From the NCBI RefSeq assembly GCF_947305105.1, contig NZ_CAMZCS010000003.1, positions 1 to 64,000 on the forward strand: a stretch of DNA of 64,000 bases, written 5' to 3'. Below the pieces are notes generated by a model that made no database searches, was not told where the DNA came from, and saw only the letters and a program-made list of their open reading frames with translations. Shown here piece after piece: positions 36,906-46,069 of this stretch. The DNA comes from an uncultured Fibrobacter sp. (GTDB lineage: Bacteria; Fibrobacterota; Fibrobacteria; Fibrobacterales; Fibrobacteraceae). The first letter of the stretch is position 1. Each line of letters opens with the position of its first letter. Position numbers and translations under genes: made by a program.

Positions 36906-38246
36906 ATGTCAGCAAAAGTTACCAGTAGCGATAAAGTCAACGATTTGTTCCCGGAAACCCCGGTCCGTAAGATTATCACCCCGATTGAACGCCTGATGAA
37001 GGTGGAAACGACGGGTGGAATTGTTCTTATCATCATGACGGTTGCGGCCCTGATTTGGGCGAACCTGAGTCCAGAAACCTACCATCATTTTTGGCACATG
37101 CCATTTACGTTGAAGATTGGCGACTGGATTGGCAATGGTGATTTGCATTGGCTCATCAACGACGCCTTGATGACGATATTCTTCTTCAATATCGGCCTCG
37201 AAGTCAAGGGCGAGATGACTTACGGTGAGTTGCACAACCCGAAGGCGGCGAGTTTGCCTATCATTGCCGCTGCGGGTGGTATGCTTTTCCCGGCGCTCAT
37301 TTACTTGACGCTCTGCCCGCATGGCGAAAACAGCGCGGCGCACGGTTGGGGTATCCCGACGGCGACGGATATCGCGTTCGTGGTGGGCTGCATGGCCATT
37401 CTCGGCAAGAAGGTGCCGCATGCCTTGCGCGTGATGATTTTGACTTTGGCGATTGCCGACGATATTGGTGCTATCCTCGTGATTGCGATTGGCTACCCGA
37501 GCGGCGACGGCATCAACTTCGCGGCTCTCGGTGCGGGTTTTGCCCTGCTTGTCTTGATTAATGTGCTGTTCCGCATTGGCGTGCGCAACCTGTTGCTGCA
37601 CGGCGTCATCGGTGTCGCGGTTTGGGCGTTCTTTGTCAAGAGCGGCGTGCACCCGACTATCGCGGGCGTGCTTCTGGGCCTCTCGGTTCCGGCCAAGGCC
37701 GTCATTGCCAACAGCAAGATGGCGCATTTTGCAAGCAACGTGGGCGGAGTCCTCTCGGGCGAATCCCAGGACCGCAACGCAAAATACGAAGTGTTTACCA
37801 TGCTCAAGCGCGGCGCGAGCGAAAGTATTTCCATGCAGGAACGCCTGTTCAAGCCTCTTGTCCCGTGGGTCAACTTCTTTATCATGCCTCTGTTCGCGTT
37901 GAGCAACGCAGGTGTCGAAATCAAGCTCGGTGGCGTGGAAGTCCCGGTGATGGGTGCCGTGGCGCTGGCCTTGATCTTTGGCAAGCCTATCGGTATTTTC
38001 CTGTTCAGCGTGCTTGCCGTGAAGGTGGGCGTGTCGGTGAAACCGAGCTACAGCTGGAAGATCCTTTGGGGCGGCGGCATGCTTGCCGGTATCGGCTTTA
38101 CGATGGCGCTGTTTGTCGCAAGCCTTGCGTTCGATGTGGGTGACCGTCAGGATTCTGCCAAGCTCGGCATCTTGATGGGCAGCTTCTGTGCCGCAATATT
38201 CGGCACCATCTACATGAGCATCGTGTCCAAGGCGCACCACGAGTAA
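36906..38246 (+). CDS. nhaA: Sodium/proton antiporter NhaA
   Basis: 446 residues with about twelve membrane segments. It exports sodium in exchange for protons, supporting pH and salt balance. Seen: MTIFFFNIGLEVKGEMTYGEL, WGIPTATDIAFVVG with the first catalytic Asp, and LTLAIADDIGAILVIA with the Asp-Asp pair. The N-terminal 45 residues are cytoplasmic and charged. The GIY-YIG gene starts on the base after its stop codon. Confidence 0.95.
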   Translation: MSAKVTSSDKVNDLFPETPVRKIITPIERLMKVETTGGIVLIIMTVAALIWANLSPETYHHFWHMPFTLKIGDWIGNGDLHWLINDALMTIFFFNIGLEVKGEMTYGELHNPKAASLPIIAAAGGMLFPALIYLTLCPHGENSAAHGWGIPTATDIAFVVGCMAILGKKVPHALRVMILTLAIADDIGAILVIAIGYPSGDGINFAALGAGFALLVLINVLFRIGVRNLLLHGVIGVAVWAFFVKSGVHPTIAGVLLGLSVPAKAVIANSKMAHFASNVGGVLSGESQDRNAKYEVFTMLKRGASESISMQERLFKPLVPWVNFFIMPLFALSNAGVEIKLGGVEVPVMGAVALALIFGKPIGIFLFSVLAVKVGVSVKPSYSWKILWGGGMLAGIGFTMALFVASLAFDVGDRQDSAKLGILMGSFCAAIFGTIYMSIVSKAHHE

Positions 38247-38618
38247 ATGCCTCACTTTGTCTACATGCTCCGTTGCTTGGGCAACCGTATATATACGGGC
38301 TACGCGACGGATGTAGAAGCTCGCTTTGAACAACATAAGGCTGGGAAGGGCGCGAAATTTACGCATGCGTTTCCGCCTGAATGTATCTTGAAAACTTTTG
38401 AACTTGAAAGCCTCGAAAAGGCCCTGCGCCTGGAGGCCCGTGTCAAGAAATTGCCCCGCCTGCAAAAAGAAAAACTTGTCGCGGGTGACGAAACTTTGAC
38501 CGAAAAGTTAATGGCGGGGCTTGCCGAAACGTTGGTGGAAAAAAAGACCCGTGTGCGCCGCGAGCGCCGTGCCAAAGGTGCTACAAAACGCCGTGCAAAA
38601 TCTAGCCGAAAAGCCTAG
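38247..38618 (+). CDS. GIY-YIG domain protein with basic tail
   Basis: 123 residues. The YhbQ/UPF0213-like GIY-YIG fold reads FVYMLRCLGNRIYTGYATDVEARFEQHKAGKGAK in two pieces (residues 4-36), with LEARVKKLP nearby. It carries a C-terminal extension of about 40 residues rich in Arg, Lys and Ala (KTRVRRERRAKGATKRRAK) that would bind nucleic acid. These stand-alone proteins are putative structure-specific nucleases with no firm role. It is directly abutted to nhaA, probably co-transcribed. Confidence 0.8.
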   Translation: MPHFVYMLRCLGNRIYTGYATDVEARFEQHKAGKGAKFTHAFPPECILKTFELESLEKALRLEARVKKLPRLQKEKLVAGDETLTEKLMAGLAETLVEKKTRVRRERRAKGATKRRAKSSRKA

Positions 38619-38626
38619 TAAAAAAC

Positions 38627-39403
38627 CTAGCTGATAATGAGGTCAATGACCAAGTAAATAGCCATCGCTATGCTTGTCGCACTGATGAAGTGCTGTATGA
38701 ACTTGTTGCCTTTTTTGCGCTGCAAAAAGCTTCCGCAGTAGCCGCCCAGCCAGGCACCCGCTGCCATCACAATGGCGATGGGCCAGTTGATTTTGCCTGC
38801 GATGCCGAGTACAGTGGTGCTGATAAGCAGGAACACGTTGGTGAGCGTATTCTTGAGCGCGTTCACGCGGATGGGATCGAGCCCGGTGTAACGCGTGAGC
38901 CCGAAAATTTGTACAAAACCCACGCCCACTTGCACAATGCACCCGTAAATGGAAATCAGTGCGAAGCCGAGGGCGCCTTTCCAGGTGAGTTTTTCTGGTG
39001 GCATTGCAGGTGGCTTACCGAGAATGTCTTTGCGCAGGTTGCTCATCACCACGACGAGGCAGATGACGCAGGCGAGTATGGCCTGGAATGTGCGGTCGCC
39101 GATGTGCACCAGGAAAACGGCTCCGATGGCGGTTCCGGCGATGGTGGGCAGGAGCAGCTGCAGGAAAATCTTCTTGTTCAGGTAGCCGTGCTTCATCAGG
39201 TTGATGGCGCTGCTGAAATTCCCGATGATAAGCCCAATGCGGTTCGTGCCGTTTGCGACGGTCGCGGGCATGCCGAGGAATATCATGATGGGCAAGCTCA
39301 GTGTGGAACCGCCGCCTGCGATGCTGTTGATGAGGCTGACAACTAACCCAAGGATAAAAAACGCTGGGTACTGCGCGTATTGCCAAACATCGGCGTCAAT
39401 CAC
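38627..39403 (-). CDS. TSUP (TauE/SafE) family membrane transporter
   Basis: 258 residues with about eight membrane segments. The repeated motif GLVVSLINSIAGGGSTLSLP near residue 20 and YGCIVQVGVGFVQIF near 155 mark the TSUP family, which moves sulfite, sulfoacetate or other organosulfur anions. The substrate is unknown. The start overlaps the stop of the upstream lipoprotein gene by ATGA, so they form a two-gene operon. Confidence 0.85.
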   Translation of the reverse strand: MIDADVWQYAQYPAFFILGLVVSLINSIAGGGSTLSLPIMIFLGMPATVANGTNRIGLIIGNFSSAINLMKHGYLNKKIFLQLLLPTIAGTAIGAVFLVHIGDRTFQAILACVICLVVVMSNLRKDILGKPPAMPPEKLTWKGALGFALISIYGCIVQVGVGFVQIFGLTRYTGLDPIRVNALKNTLTNVFLLISTTVLGIAGKINWPIAIVMAAGAWLGGYCGSFLQRKKGNKFIQHFISATSIAMAIYLVIDLIIS

Positions 39404-40590
39404 TTCTGGAGTTCCTTCTCGAGGAATTGCCTGTTCTCTACGACAGTCTTCTTTTGGCTGTTATCCGGATATTCGCTCATGCACTTGTCCAGCGGGGCGA
39501 TGGCCTGTTTGAGGAGTTCGCGCTTCTTTTCGGGGTCCTTTTGCTTCTGGGCCTTCGCGAAAAGGTTTGAGGTTTCCTTGCGCTGGGTGTTGCAGTAGGC
39601 GTCGGCAAGTTCGCGGTATTTTGCGTTGGCTTCTTTGCGCAACTTGCTTGCCTTGAGCTTGTTCAGCAGTTCCTTGGCATCTTTGTATTTGCCGGCCTTG
39701 ATGAATTCGTCGGCCTTGGCGAGGGCAGCGGCGGGGTCGTGCGATTCCCAGTACTTGACGGCGGCGGCATCGGTTGCCTGTGCCGCTTCGCGGATATGGT
39801 CGACGAGCGCCTGGATGTGGAGTTCTACTTCAAAGTCGCGGTAGCGCATCTGGAACTCGGTCACCTTTTTCTGGGCTTCGGCGAATTGCGCCTTGTCGTC
39901 GGCGAGCGCCTTGATTTCGGCGTATTCCTTTTTCGCCTTGGCGAGAGTGTTCTTGTAGGCGACTTGTTTCTGTTCCGTGGCCCACTTGGTCAGTGCATCG
40001 CCGGGCTCAAGCGAAATCAGGCTGTCGGCGGTCTGTGCCACCATGCTGTATGCGGCGCGGGCGCGGTTCATGTTCTGGATTTCGAGGACAAGCGGCTCGT
40101 ATTGCTTTGCTTTTTCGGCACGGGTCTTGTCGAAGGCGAGAATCATGGAGTCGGTCTTGGCTTCCCACTGCGCCCAGAGCGGCTTGATGACGCGGAAACG
40201 CTGCAGGTAGGCTACGGCCGAGTCGGCGAGGCCCGCTTTGTAAAGCGCATTGGCGTGGGCGAAAACACCGTCGACGAGGGTCGGGAATGCCGTGTAGGGG
40301 TCGACAGGAGCCGGCTGGCCGTTGCCGATGTCGGTCAGCGGGACGGTTTCAGATGCTTTGGAAGGGACGCTTGTCGTGGTTTCTGCGGTGGGGGTGGCAC
40401 TGTCCGCCGACTGCATGGTAGACTGACTGGTGCCAGATTCGCTTTCCGGTGCAGTTGAGGGCTGCCCGCTGCTGTCACGTTCTGCATTGACAGAAGGTTC
40501 GCCGGAGGGGTCTGTCTCGGGGGAGGGCGCATTACCCACGCACGCCGCAAGAGCAAAAGCCGATAAAAGTAAAAGGAAGTGCTTCATCAA
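39400..40590 (-). CDS. Lipoprotein with helical TPR-like repeats
   Basis: 396 residues (Met1 and Met2 are both possible starts). Lipobox ALAAC near residue 17. Residues 20-95 are a Ser/Thr/Pro/Glu-rich linker. The rest is alpha-helical with lengths and hydrophobic spacing of TPR-like hairpins (VFAHANALYKAGLADSAVAY, LAKADEFIKAGKYKDAKELL). Family not further recognised. It probably acts as an envelope-anchored protein-protein scaffold. Operon with the transporter downstream; role in transport is not shown. Confidence 0.65.
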   Translation of the reverse strand: MMKHFLLLLSAFALAACVGNAPSPETDPSGEPSVNAERDSSGQPSTAPESESGTSQSTMQSADSATPTAETTTSVPSKASETVPLTDIGNGQPAPVDPYTAFPTLVDGVFAHANALYKAGLADSAVAYLQRFRVIKPLWAQWEAKTDSMILAFDKTRAEKAKQYEPLVLEIQNMNRARAAYSMVAQTADSLISLEPGDALTKWATEQKQVAYKNTLAKAKKEYAEIKALADDKAQFAEAQKKVTEFQMRYRDFEVELHIQALVDHIREAAQATDAAAVKYWESHDPAAALAKADEFIKAGKYKDAKELLNKLKASKLRKEANAKYRELADAYCNTQRKETSNLFAKAQKQKDPEKKRELLKQAIAPLDKCMSEYPDNSQKKTVVENRQFLEKELQK

Positions 40591-40606
40591 AAAGTAAATA
40601 TAGGTA

Positions 40607-40735
40607 ATAGGGGAGAGGCTAGAGAATAGAGACTAGAGGCTAGTGAATAAGAATCACGCACTTCGTGCGTTAATAACAGACGGCGAAGCCGTGATATTTT
40701 CCCCTAGCCTCTAGATCCTAGATTCTAGTCTCTAA
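40607..40735. repeat. Low-complexity AGAGACTAGAGGCTAG tract
   Basis: Reiterations of CTAGAG/TCTAGA blocks at both ends form an imperfect long inverted repeat; between them sit two short hairpins, GCACTTCGTGC and ACGGCGAAGCCGT. The right edge supplies the stop codon (TAG) of the PBP gene. Confidence 0.55.
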
Positions 40736-43700
40736 TCCGCTTCTATAGGCACAAATGCGTTCCCGCCTAATCCTTCAGGCAAATCCCAGTCATCGTCTTT
40801 GGGCATTGCTGCGGCCTTCGGGGCTACAGGCTGTCCAGCGGCAGCGGGGATGTCCTGTGCAGGCTGCGGGGCGGGCGGCTGGCTCATGGAGCCAGCGTCG
40901 GGGCCGATGGCCCCGTCTATGGCGGGCGCGCCGGAGTCGGTCACGGTGGGCATCGGCATGCTGGTGAGTATTCCCATTTCGGCACTTGCTGCCGCTGCAC
41001 GTTCCTGCACCTGCGGCGGGGTGAATCCCGGCACGTCGAGCCACGGGAGCGGCCTGCCTTCGGCACTGCTCGCGCCCGCCATCGCCCGCCCTGTCATCGG
41101 GTCGACCGTGAGTTCTCCGCGTTCGTTTGTCAGGATCAGCGGGACTTCGCCACTGGCCATCATGGAAATATCGAGGAAGTCGATTTGTTCCGGGATACCG
41201 AGGATTCCGATTTCTTCTTTTGCGAAAGCCGCCCATTGCGGGAGGCCTCCCGAAGCACCTGCGATACGTGTGCGTCCGGACTTTAGCGGCTTGTTATCGT
41301 CGAAGCCTACGTAGCTACCGATAGCCACCACGGAATCGAGCGCAATGCCATTCTTGTCTTTAACATAGGTGGGGAGCGCTCCCATGAACGCTACGTTGCG
41401 GTAGTCGTTCGTGGTACCCGTCTTGCCGAGGGCCGGGTAGCGCAACTTGGTTGTCCCTTCGGAGTTCGATACGGTGATGCTTGCATACTGGCTGCGGGCG
41501 GTTCCGTTCTTGAACACGGAACGTAACATCGCACCCATCTGCGTGGTGACCGTTTCATCCAAGACAACCTTGCTTTCGGTGTCGTTCTTGAATATGACTC
41601 GACCATCGCGGTTCTTGATTTCTTTGATAAGGCAAGGTTCGGCCCAGTCGCCGTCTTTGCACTTGAACACCTTGCCCGTGAGAATGGTCTGGTAGGCCGT
41701 GGTAATTTCGCTCAAAGTAATGTCGTTCACGCCGAGCGGCATGCTGAACACCTTCTGCAATTTCTGCTTGATGCCGATTTCGCCTGCAAACCTTGCGAAT
41801 TCCGACATGGCGAGTGCGCGGCGGTAGTCGGGCCAGTTACGCAGATGTTCGGGATCGAGGTAGTCGCTTTCGGGGTCGGTCGGTTCGACCATCGTGCTCA
41901 GACGCTTGAAGTCGGCCAGCGTGAAGTTCGGGAAGAGTTCTTCTGCTTCGAGCGAAGCGAAAGTTTCGGTGAGCCCGTTCATGAGAATTTCGTTTTCACG
42001 GTTGCGCAGGACCTCGGAGTAGTTCTTGAAGTTGTGGCGCAAGTAACGGATAGCCGATGCGTCGCGCTTGGCTTGCTTGATGCCTACGTCGGTATAGCTC
42101 CCGTAGCGCAACGCCTGCATAGCGCGGGCCTGTGCGTACAGTCCTTCGTTCTTGTAGCGTTCCACGAGGGCGTCGCGTGCTCGTGTGAATTCAATTTCGC
42201 GCTTTACGTCTTCTTTCATGGTGAGGCCAAACTTGTCGCGCAGTCTCTCGAAGAATGCCTTGGATTCCTCGTCGGGGAGGCGAGCCATTTCGTTCTGTGC
42301 CGCGACCATGGAGAATTCCTCGTCGCTCAATTTGTCGAGCAGGTGCTCCAGCAGCCAGATGCTTGCGATGTTTTCTGAGCGCGTGGCCGCCCAGGCGATG
42401 CTTACCACGTCACCCTTGTTCTTGTGGTCGGGGCGCGGGAAGTAGAACTGGTTCACGTACTGGAACGCGTTGTACTCGTTCTCCAATTCATCGAGGTAGT
42501 TCCAGTGGTACTTGAGTGCGAGTGCGAAAAGCAGAGGTTTCCAACTAGAACCAAGCTGGCGTAGCGCCTTGAAGCTGCGGTCGAAACCCGTATTGTGGAA
42601 ACCGCCTTGGCTTGCGATGACCTTACCGTTCTGCAGTGCGAACAACGCTCCTTGCAGCACCGGTTCCGTCTCTATCTTGCACGGGGCAAAACCATCTTGC
42701 AGTTCGTCCGAAAGGATGCTCACTAGGAGGATGGCTCCCTGCTTGAGTTGCGAGGCGAGAATCTTGTTCACATCGCCGCCAACCTGCTTTGCAAATTCCT
42801 TTACGGCCTTTTCGGTGACAATGCCTTTGAGCTGGCCAAAACTGAGCGTGAGCGACTTGAGTTTTCCGTTCTCGTCGAAGAATACGCTGTCTACAGCGCC
42901 GTAGAGGTAGTCGCCTTTGCGGGCGCTCTGGGCGCGGTTCGCGAATTCGGCCTTGGGCAGCACGAAACCGCCCAGCTGCATCTGCAAGTTGCTGATGTTG
43001 TTCTGGAGGGCGCGCTTCGCGGCATCTTGGCTCTTGCCGTCGAGCGTCGTCACGATGACGAGCTGTGCCTTGCGCCAGTCCTCGATGCCTTCTTTTTGGA
43101 ACAACTCGTGGAAGTAATCGTTGTCGAGCTTTTCTTCGAGGCGTTCGAGCGTGGTGCTCATGGTAAAGCGGAAGTTGCCGTGGTTGAATTCAAGCGGCTT
43201 GGCGAGCGCCTTTTCCATGTCTTCTTTTTCGATATAGCCTTCGTCGAGCATGCGTTCAAGCACGTACTTTAGGCGTTCTTCGCCACGGGCAATCGCCTTT
43301 TCGCGCCGTTCGGTGGTGCGCTGGATAAAGGGGTCGTAGTTGAACGGGCCCTTGACCGAGCCTGCAATAAAAGCGCATTCAGCGAGTGTGAGGTCCTTGA
43401 GTTCCTTGTTAAAGAAGTACTGTGCTGCGATGGCGACACCCTTACCCGTACCCGAGACGTGGAACTGGTTCAGGTAGAATTCCAGGATTTCTTCTTTGCT
43501 GAAGTGCTTTTCCATGCGGAGCGCATTCATCAGTTCCTTGAGCTTTTCCTTGACGCTGCGTTCCTCGCGGCCGAAGATGTTCTTGACCGCTTGCTGGGTG
43601 AGCGTGGAGCCTCCCTGGCGGAGGTGTCCCTCGCGGATGTTCCTTGCCATGGCGCGCGCGAAGCCGTGGAAGCTGAATCCGTTGTGATTCCAGTAGCCGG

Positions 43701-43989
43701 CATCTTCGGCGGCCACCAGCGCATTGACGATGTTCACCGGAATGTCGCCGTAAGGCACGTACACGCGGTGGTTCGCATCGAAGAAGGCTCCGAGCAGTTC
43801 GTTACCGTCGTTAAAATAGACGCGGGTCTCGCCGCTGAGCACCTGGAGGATGGTGTTACGGTTGAACTGGTTGTCTGGATCCTGTTCGGGGAGGATTTTG
43901 AAGACGACGATGTATGCGGGGATGCAGCAAATGAGGCCAACGAGGGCGAAAGCCGCGGTGATTTTCAGCAGTTTTTTTAGACGACGCAT
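40732..43989 (-). CDS. Class A penicillin-binding protein (PBP1-like) with large insertion
   Basis: 1085 residues. One N-terminal membrane anchor; then the glycosyltransferase domain (VAAEDAGYWNHNGFS, RQGGSTLTQQAVKN), and the transpeptidase with S-x-x-K at 481-484 (GSSWKPL), S-x-N in TRSENIASIW near 535, and KTG in ALGKTGTTND near 856. It builds and cross-links peptidoglycan. The stretch between S-x-N and KTG is about 320 residues, far longer than in ordinary class A enzymes, and is mostly charged helix. The C-terminal 110 residues are Pro/Ala-rich. A promoter-like ATATATATAG lies upstream. Gene symbol not assigned because the PBP1a/1b/1c type is unclear. Confidence 0.88.
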   Translation of the reverse strand: MRRLKKLLKITAAFALVGLICCIPAYIVVFKILPEQDPDNQFNRNTILQVLSGETRVYFNDGNELLGAFFDANHRVYVPYGDIPVNIVNALVAAEDAGYWNHNGFSFHGFARAMARNIREGHLRQGGSTLTQQAVKNIFGREERSVKEKLKELMNALRMEKHFSKEEILEFYLNQFHVSGTGKGVAIAAQYFFNKELKDLTLAECAFIAGSVKGPFNYDPFIQRTTERREKAIARGEERLKYVLERMLDEGYIEKEDMEKALAKPLEFNHGNFRFTMSTTLERLEEKLDNDYFHELFQKEGIEDWRKAQLVIVTTLDGKSQDAAKRALQNNISNLQMQLGGFVLPKAEFANRAQSARKGDYLYGAVDSVFFDENGKLKSLTLSFGQLKGIVTEKAVKEFAKQVGGDVNKILASQLKQGAILLVSILSDELQDGFAPCKIETEPVLQGALFALQNGKVIASQGGFHNTGFDRSFKALRQLGSSWKPLLFALALKYHWNYLDELENEYNAFQYVNQFYFPRPDHKNKGDVVSIAWAATRSENIASIWLLEHLLDKLSDEEFSMVAAQNEMARLPDEESKAFFERLRDKFGLTMKEDVKREIEFTRARDALVERYKNEGLYAQARAMQALRYGSYTDVGIKQAKRDASAIRYLRHNFKNYSEVLRNRENEILMNGLTETFASLEAEELFPNFTLADFKRLSTMVEPTDPESDYLDPEHLRNWPDYRRALAMSEFARFAGEIGIKQKLQKVFSMPLGVNDITLSEITTAYQTILTGKVFKCKDGDWAEPCLIKEIKNRDGRVIFKNDTESKVVLDETVTTQMGAMLRSVFKNGTARSQYASITVSNSEGTTKLRYPALGKTGTTNDYRNVAFMGALPTYVKDKNGIALDSVVAIGSYVGFDDNKPLKSGRTRIAGASGGLPQWAAFAKEEIGILGIPEQIDFLDISMMASGEVPLILTNERGELTVDPMTGRAMAGASSAEGRPLPWLDVPGFTPPQVQERAAAASAEMGILTSMPMPTVTDSGAPAIDGAIGPDAGSMSQPPAPQPAQDIPAAAGQPVAPKAAAMPKDDDWDLPEGLGGNAFVPIEAD

Positions 43990-44131
43990 TTTGGAAGACT
44001 ATATATATTATGAACGGGTATAATCTAGAATTTTTGAAAGGAGACCGCCCATAATATTGCGGAAAGGGGCGGATTTTGGCGAAAATGGGGCGCAGAGGTC
44101 CCAAAAAATGATGCTTTTTCGGCCATTACCC

Positions 44132-44160
44132 TTGAAAAAAACATGAAAATTAAGTAAAAT
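44132..44160 (+). promoter_or_regulatory. Promoter of tRNA-Ser
   Basis: TTGAAA (44132-44137), 17 bases, TAAAAT (44155-44160), 15 bases before the mature tRNA 5' end. Confidence 0.6.
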
Positions 44161-44175
44161 TTGTGTCCCCAAGAT

Positions 44176-44264
44176 GGGAAGATGGCCGAGCTGGCCGAAG
44201 GCGCGTCCCTGCTAAGGACGTATAGGACTTAATCCTATCGCGAGTTCGAATCTCGCTCTTCCCG
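44176..44264 (+). tRNA. tRNA-Ser (anticodon GCU)
   Basis: The acceptor arm GGGAAGA pairs with TCTTCCC; the anticodon loop CTGCTAA between CGTCC and GGACG carries GCT; the long variable arm ATAGGA..TCCTAT marks a class II tRNA; the T arm is GCGAG TTCGAAT CTCGC. The discriminator is G. CCA is not encoded (CTG follows). It decodes AGC and AGU. Confidence 0.95.
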
Positions 44265-44272
44265 CTGAAAAG

Positions 44273-44302
44273 GCCCCGAGTCTTACGACCCGGGGCTTTT
44301 TT
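44273..44302 (+). terminator. Terminator after tRNA-Ser
   Basis: GCCCCG with CGGGGC, extended by GTC/GAC around TTAC, followed by six T residues. Confidence 0.8.
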
Positions 44303-44325
44303 GTGTCTCCTGCAGAAACAGTCTT

Positions 44326-45954
44326 TTATTCCCAGGATTCCTGGGCGTGTTCACGTTTTTTGATATGCCTCTTGTGGATGTACATGAAGGCGTCGGCACG
44401 CTTGAGTACGTCTGCCGGGGTTTTATCTACCTGGGAGTCAAATTCAGCGATGCCCGCAGCAAACGAAATCCTGTCGGCGCGCAAGGGCTCGTTCGGCTCG
44501 CGCAGCGAACGCAGCTTGTCCAACAGCGCATCCCTTTCTTCGTAATCGGAACCCTGCACGACAATGACGAATTCGTCGCCGCCGATTCGGTACACGGGGC
44601 TGTGCTTGAAGGTCTCGCAGAACGCACGGCAGTTGGTTTTGATGAACAAATCCCCCGCTTCGTGCCCGAGCTGGTCGTTCACGATTTTTAGGTTGTTCAA
44701 GTCGCATTCAATGATAGCGAATTCAACAGACTTGCCCTGCTCTATGTCGCGGAGGAGTTCGTCCGATTTCTGGTTGAATGCGGCGCGGTTGTTCACTCCG
44801 GTGAGCGGGTCCCTGCTGGCGATAAGGGTGGTCCGCATCAAGTCGTGCTTGAGTTTTTCCGTTTCTTCTTTGATGCGTTCTTCGTGGCTGATGTTGTGCA
44901 TACCGATGACGTAGCCGGTCAGGTTGCTCTCGCTGTCGTGTACGATTTTCAGCTCGTAGAATTCAATTACGTTGTCTATTTTTACGCGGACGCGGGTGAC
45001 GAAAGTCGGTTCCTTGGCCAGTTCGGAGATGCTGTTCTCGCAGGAGCCATGTTTGAGGAATTCGGGGAGGTCTTCCGGCACGATGACGGTGCGCAGGAAC
45101 TTGTCCAGTTTTTGCGTGGAAGGTAGACCGCTGTTGATGTCTTCGTCAAAAATTTGTTTGAACCTCGGGTTCATCGTCTGGAATCGTACATCTTTGCGCT
45201 GCGTGTCGATGTAGCAAATCAAGTCGAAGTCGGCCGAGAGTGCCGCCATGATGGCGCTGTCTTGCCGGTAGATGGTTTGCCGGGTCATGTGGATGACGAC
45301 ATGCGTGAAGATGACGCAGCAACCCAGCATGTAGCCGATGGAGAAGAACGGAGCGAATGGGAAGAACAACTGGAGAATCCCGCAAATGATAGGGGCCAGC
45401 ACGCAGAGGAACACGGCCGTGAATTTCCGGCGGTCCTTCTTTTTGATGCCGGTCTTCATCTTGATAAGGCAGACAATCCCGATAAAGATGTAGGTCGCGT
45501 ATTGCATGTAGAACAGGTACTGCGCCGTTATGGTTTTGCGGTAGTACCCGGATTCGTTTACGCTGAAAAGGAACTGGTACTTGATATTGATGAGCAGGAG
45601 CGCGAACTGTGCCACCACGAGCAGGAGTGCGGGGATGCGGTACGCTTTGGGGTGGTGGATGCGCTTGCCCAAGTAGCAGAGGGTGTAGTCTAGCCACAGG
45701 TACGCCGTGATGGCTGCCGCGGCAAAGAAAATCGTGGTGGATGCGAACAGGAGTGTTTCGTGGTGCGGGTGGTTTGTCGCGATGATTGCCCAGATGCCGT
45801 CGTTGAGGCAGAATAAAATAACCCAAATGACGAGCCTAGCGAAGGAGCGGTCTTGGGGGTCGCGTTTATCCCAGGTTTTTTTGAATTGCGGTAGGGATAC
45901 CAGCAGTACGATGGCACAAGTTACAGCCATCAGTGAATGGAGCAAACTTTCCAT
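44326..45954 (-). CDS. Membrane diguanylate cyclase (GGDEF)
   Basis: 542 residues from ATG 45954. About seven N-terminal membrane segments lead to a PAS-like module (SADFDLICYIDTQRKDV, VPEDLPEFL, TRVRVKIDN, VIGMHNISHE) and a GGDEF domain with DPLTGVNNRAAF, IIECDLNNLKIVND and an intact RIGGDEFVIVV (near residue 457). It should make cyclic di-GMP from GTP. An inhibitory RxxD site cannot be claimed. The PAS-like module is the same type as in the proteins at 10422 and 34750. Confidence 0.9.
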   Translation of the reverse strand: MESLLHSLMAVTCAIVLLVSLPQFKKTWDKRDPQDRSFARLVIWVILFCLNDGIWAIIATNHPHHETLLFASTTIFFAAAAITAYLWLDYTLCYLGKRIHHPKAYRIPALLLVVAQFALLLINIKYQFLFSVNESGYYRKTITAQYLFYMQYATYIFIGIVCLIKMKTGIKKKDRRKFTAVFLCVLAPIICGILQLFFPFAPFFSIGYMLGCCVIFTHVVIHMTRQTIYRQDSAIMAALSADFDLICYIDTQRKDVRFQTMNPRFKQIFDEDINSGLPSTQKLDKFLRTVIVPEDLPEFLKHGSCENSISELAKEPTFVTRVRVKIDNVIEFYELKIVHDSESNLTGYVIGMHNISHEERIKEETEKLKHDLMRTTLIASRDPLTGVNNRAAFNQKSDELLRDIEQGKSVEFAIIECDLNNLKIVNDQLGHEAGDLFIKTNCRAFCETFKHSPVYRIGGDEFVIVVQGSDYEERDALLDKLRSLREPNEPLRADRISFAAGIAEFDSQVDKTPADVLKRADAFMYIHKRHIKKREHAQESWE

Positions 45955-46069
45955 GTCCGTAATATAATATATTCGCAAGCATAAAATATTAATTTAACGT
46001 AAAAAAATAGTGCCAGTTTGTTGCGAATGGGCGTTGTGCCAGTATATTAAGAAAGTGCTAGAGGTGTGT

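Noticed and set aside
36909-38465. Long minus-strand open frame opposite nhaA
   Set aside because: Antisense shadow of nhaA and the GIY-YIG gene; no recognisable protein features.
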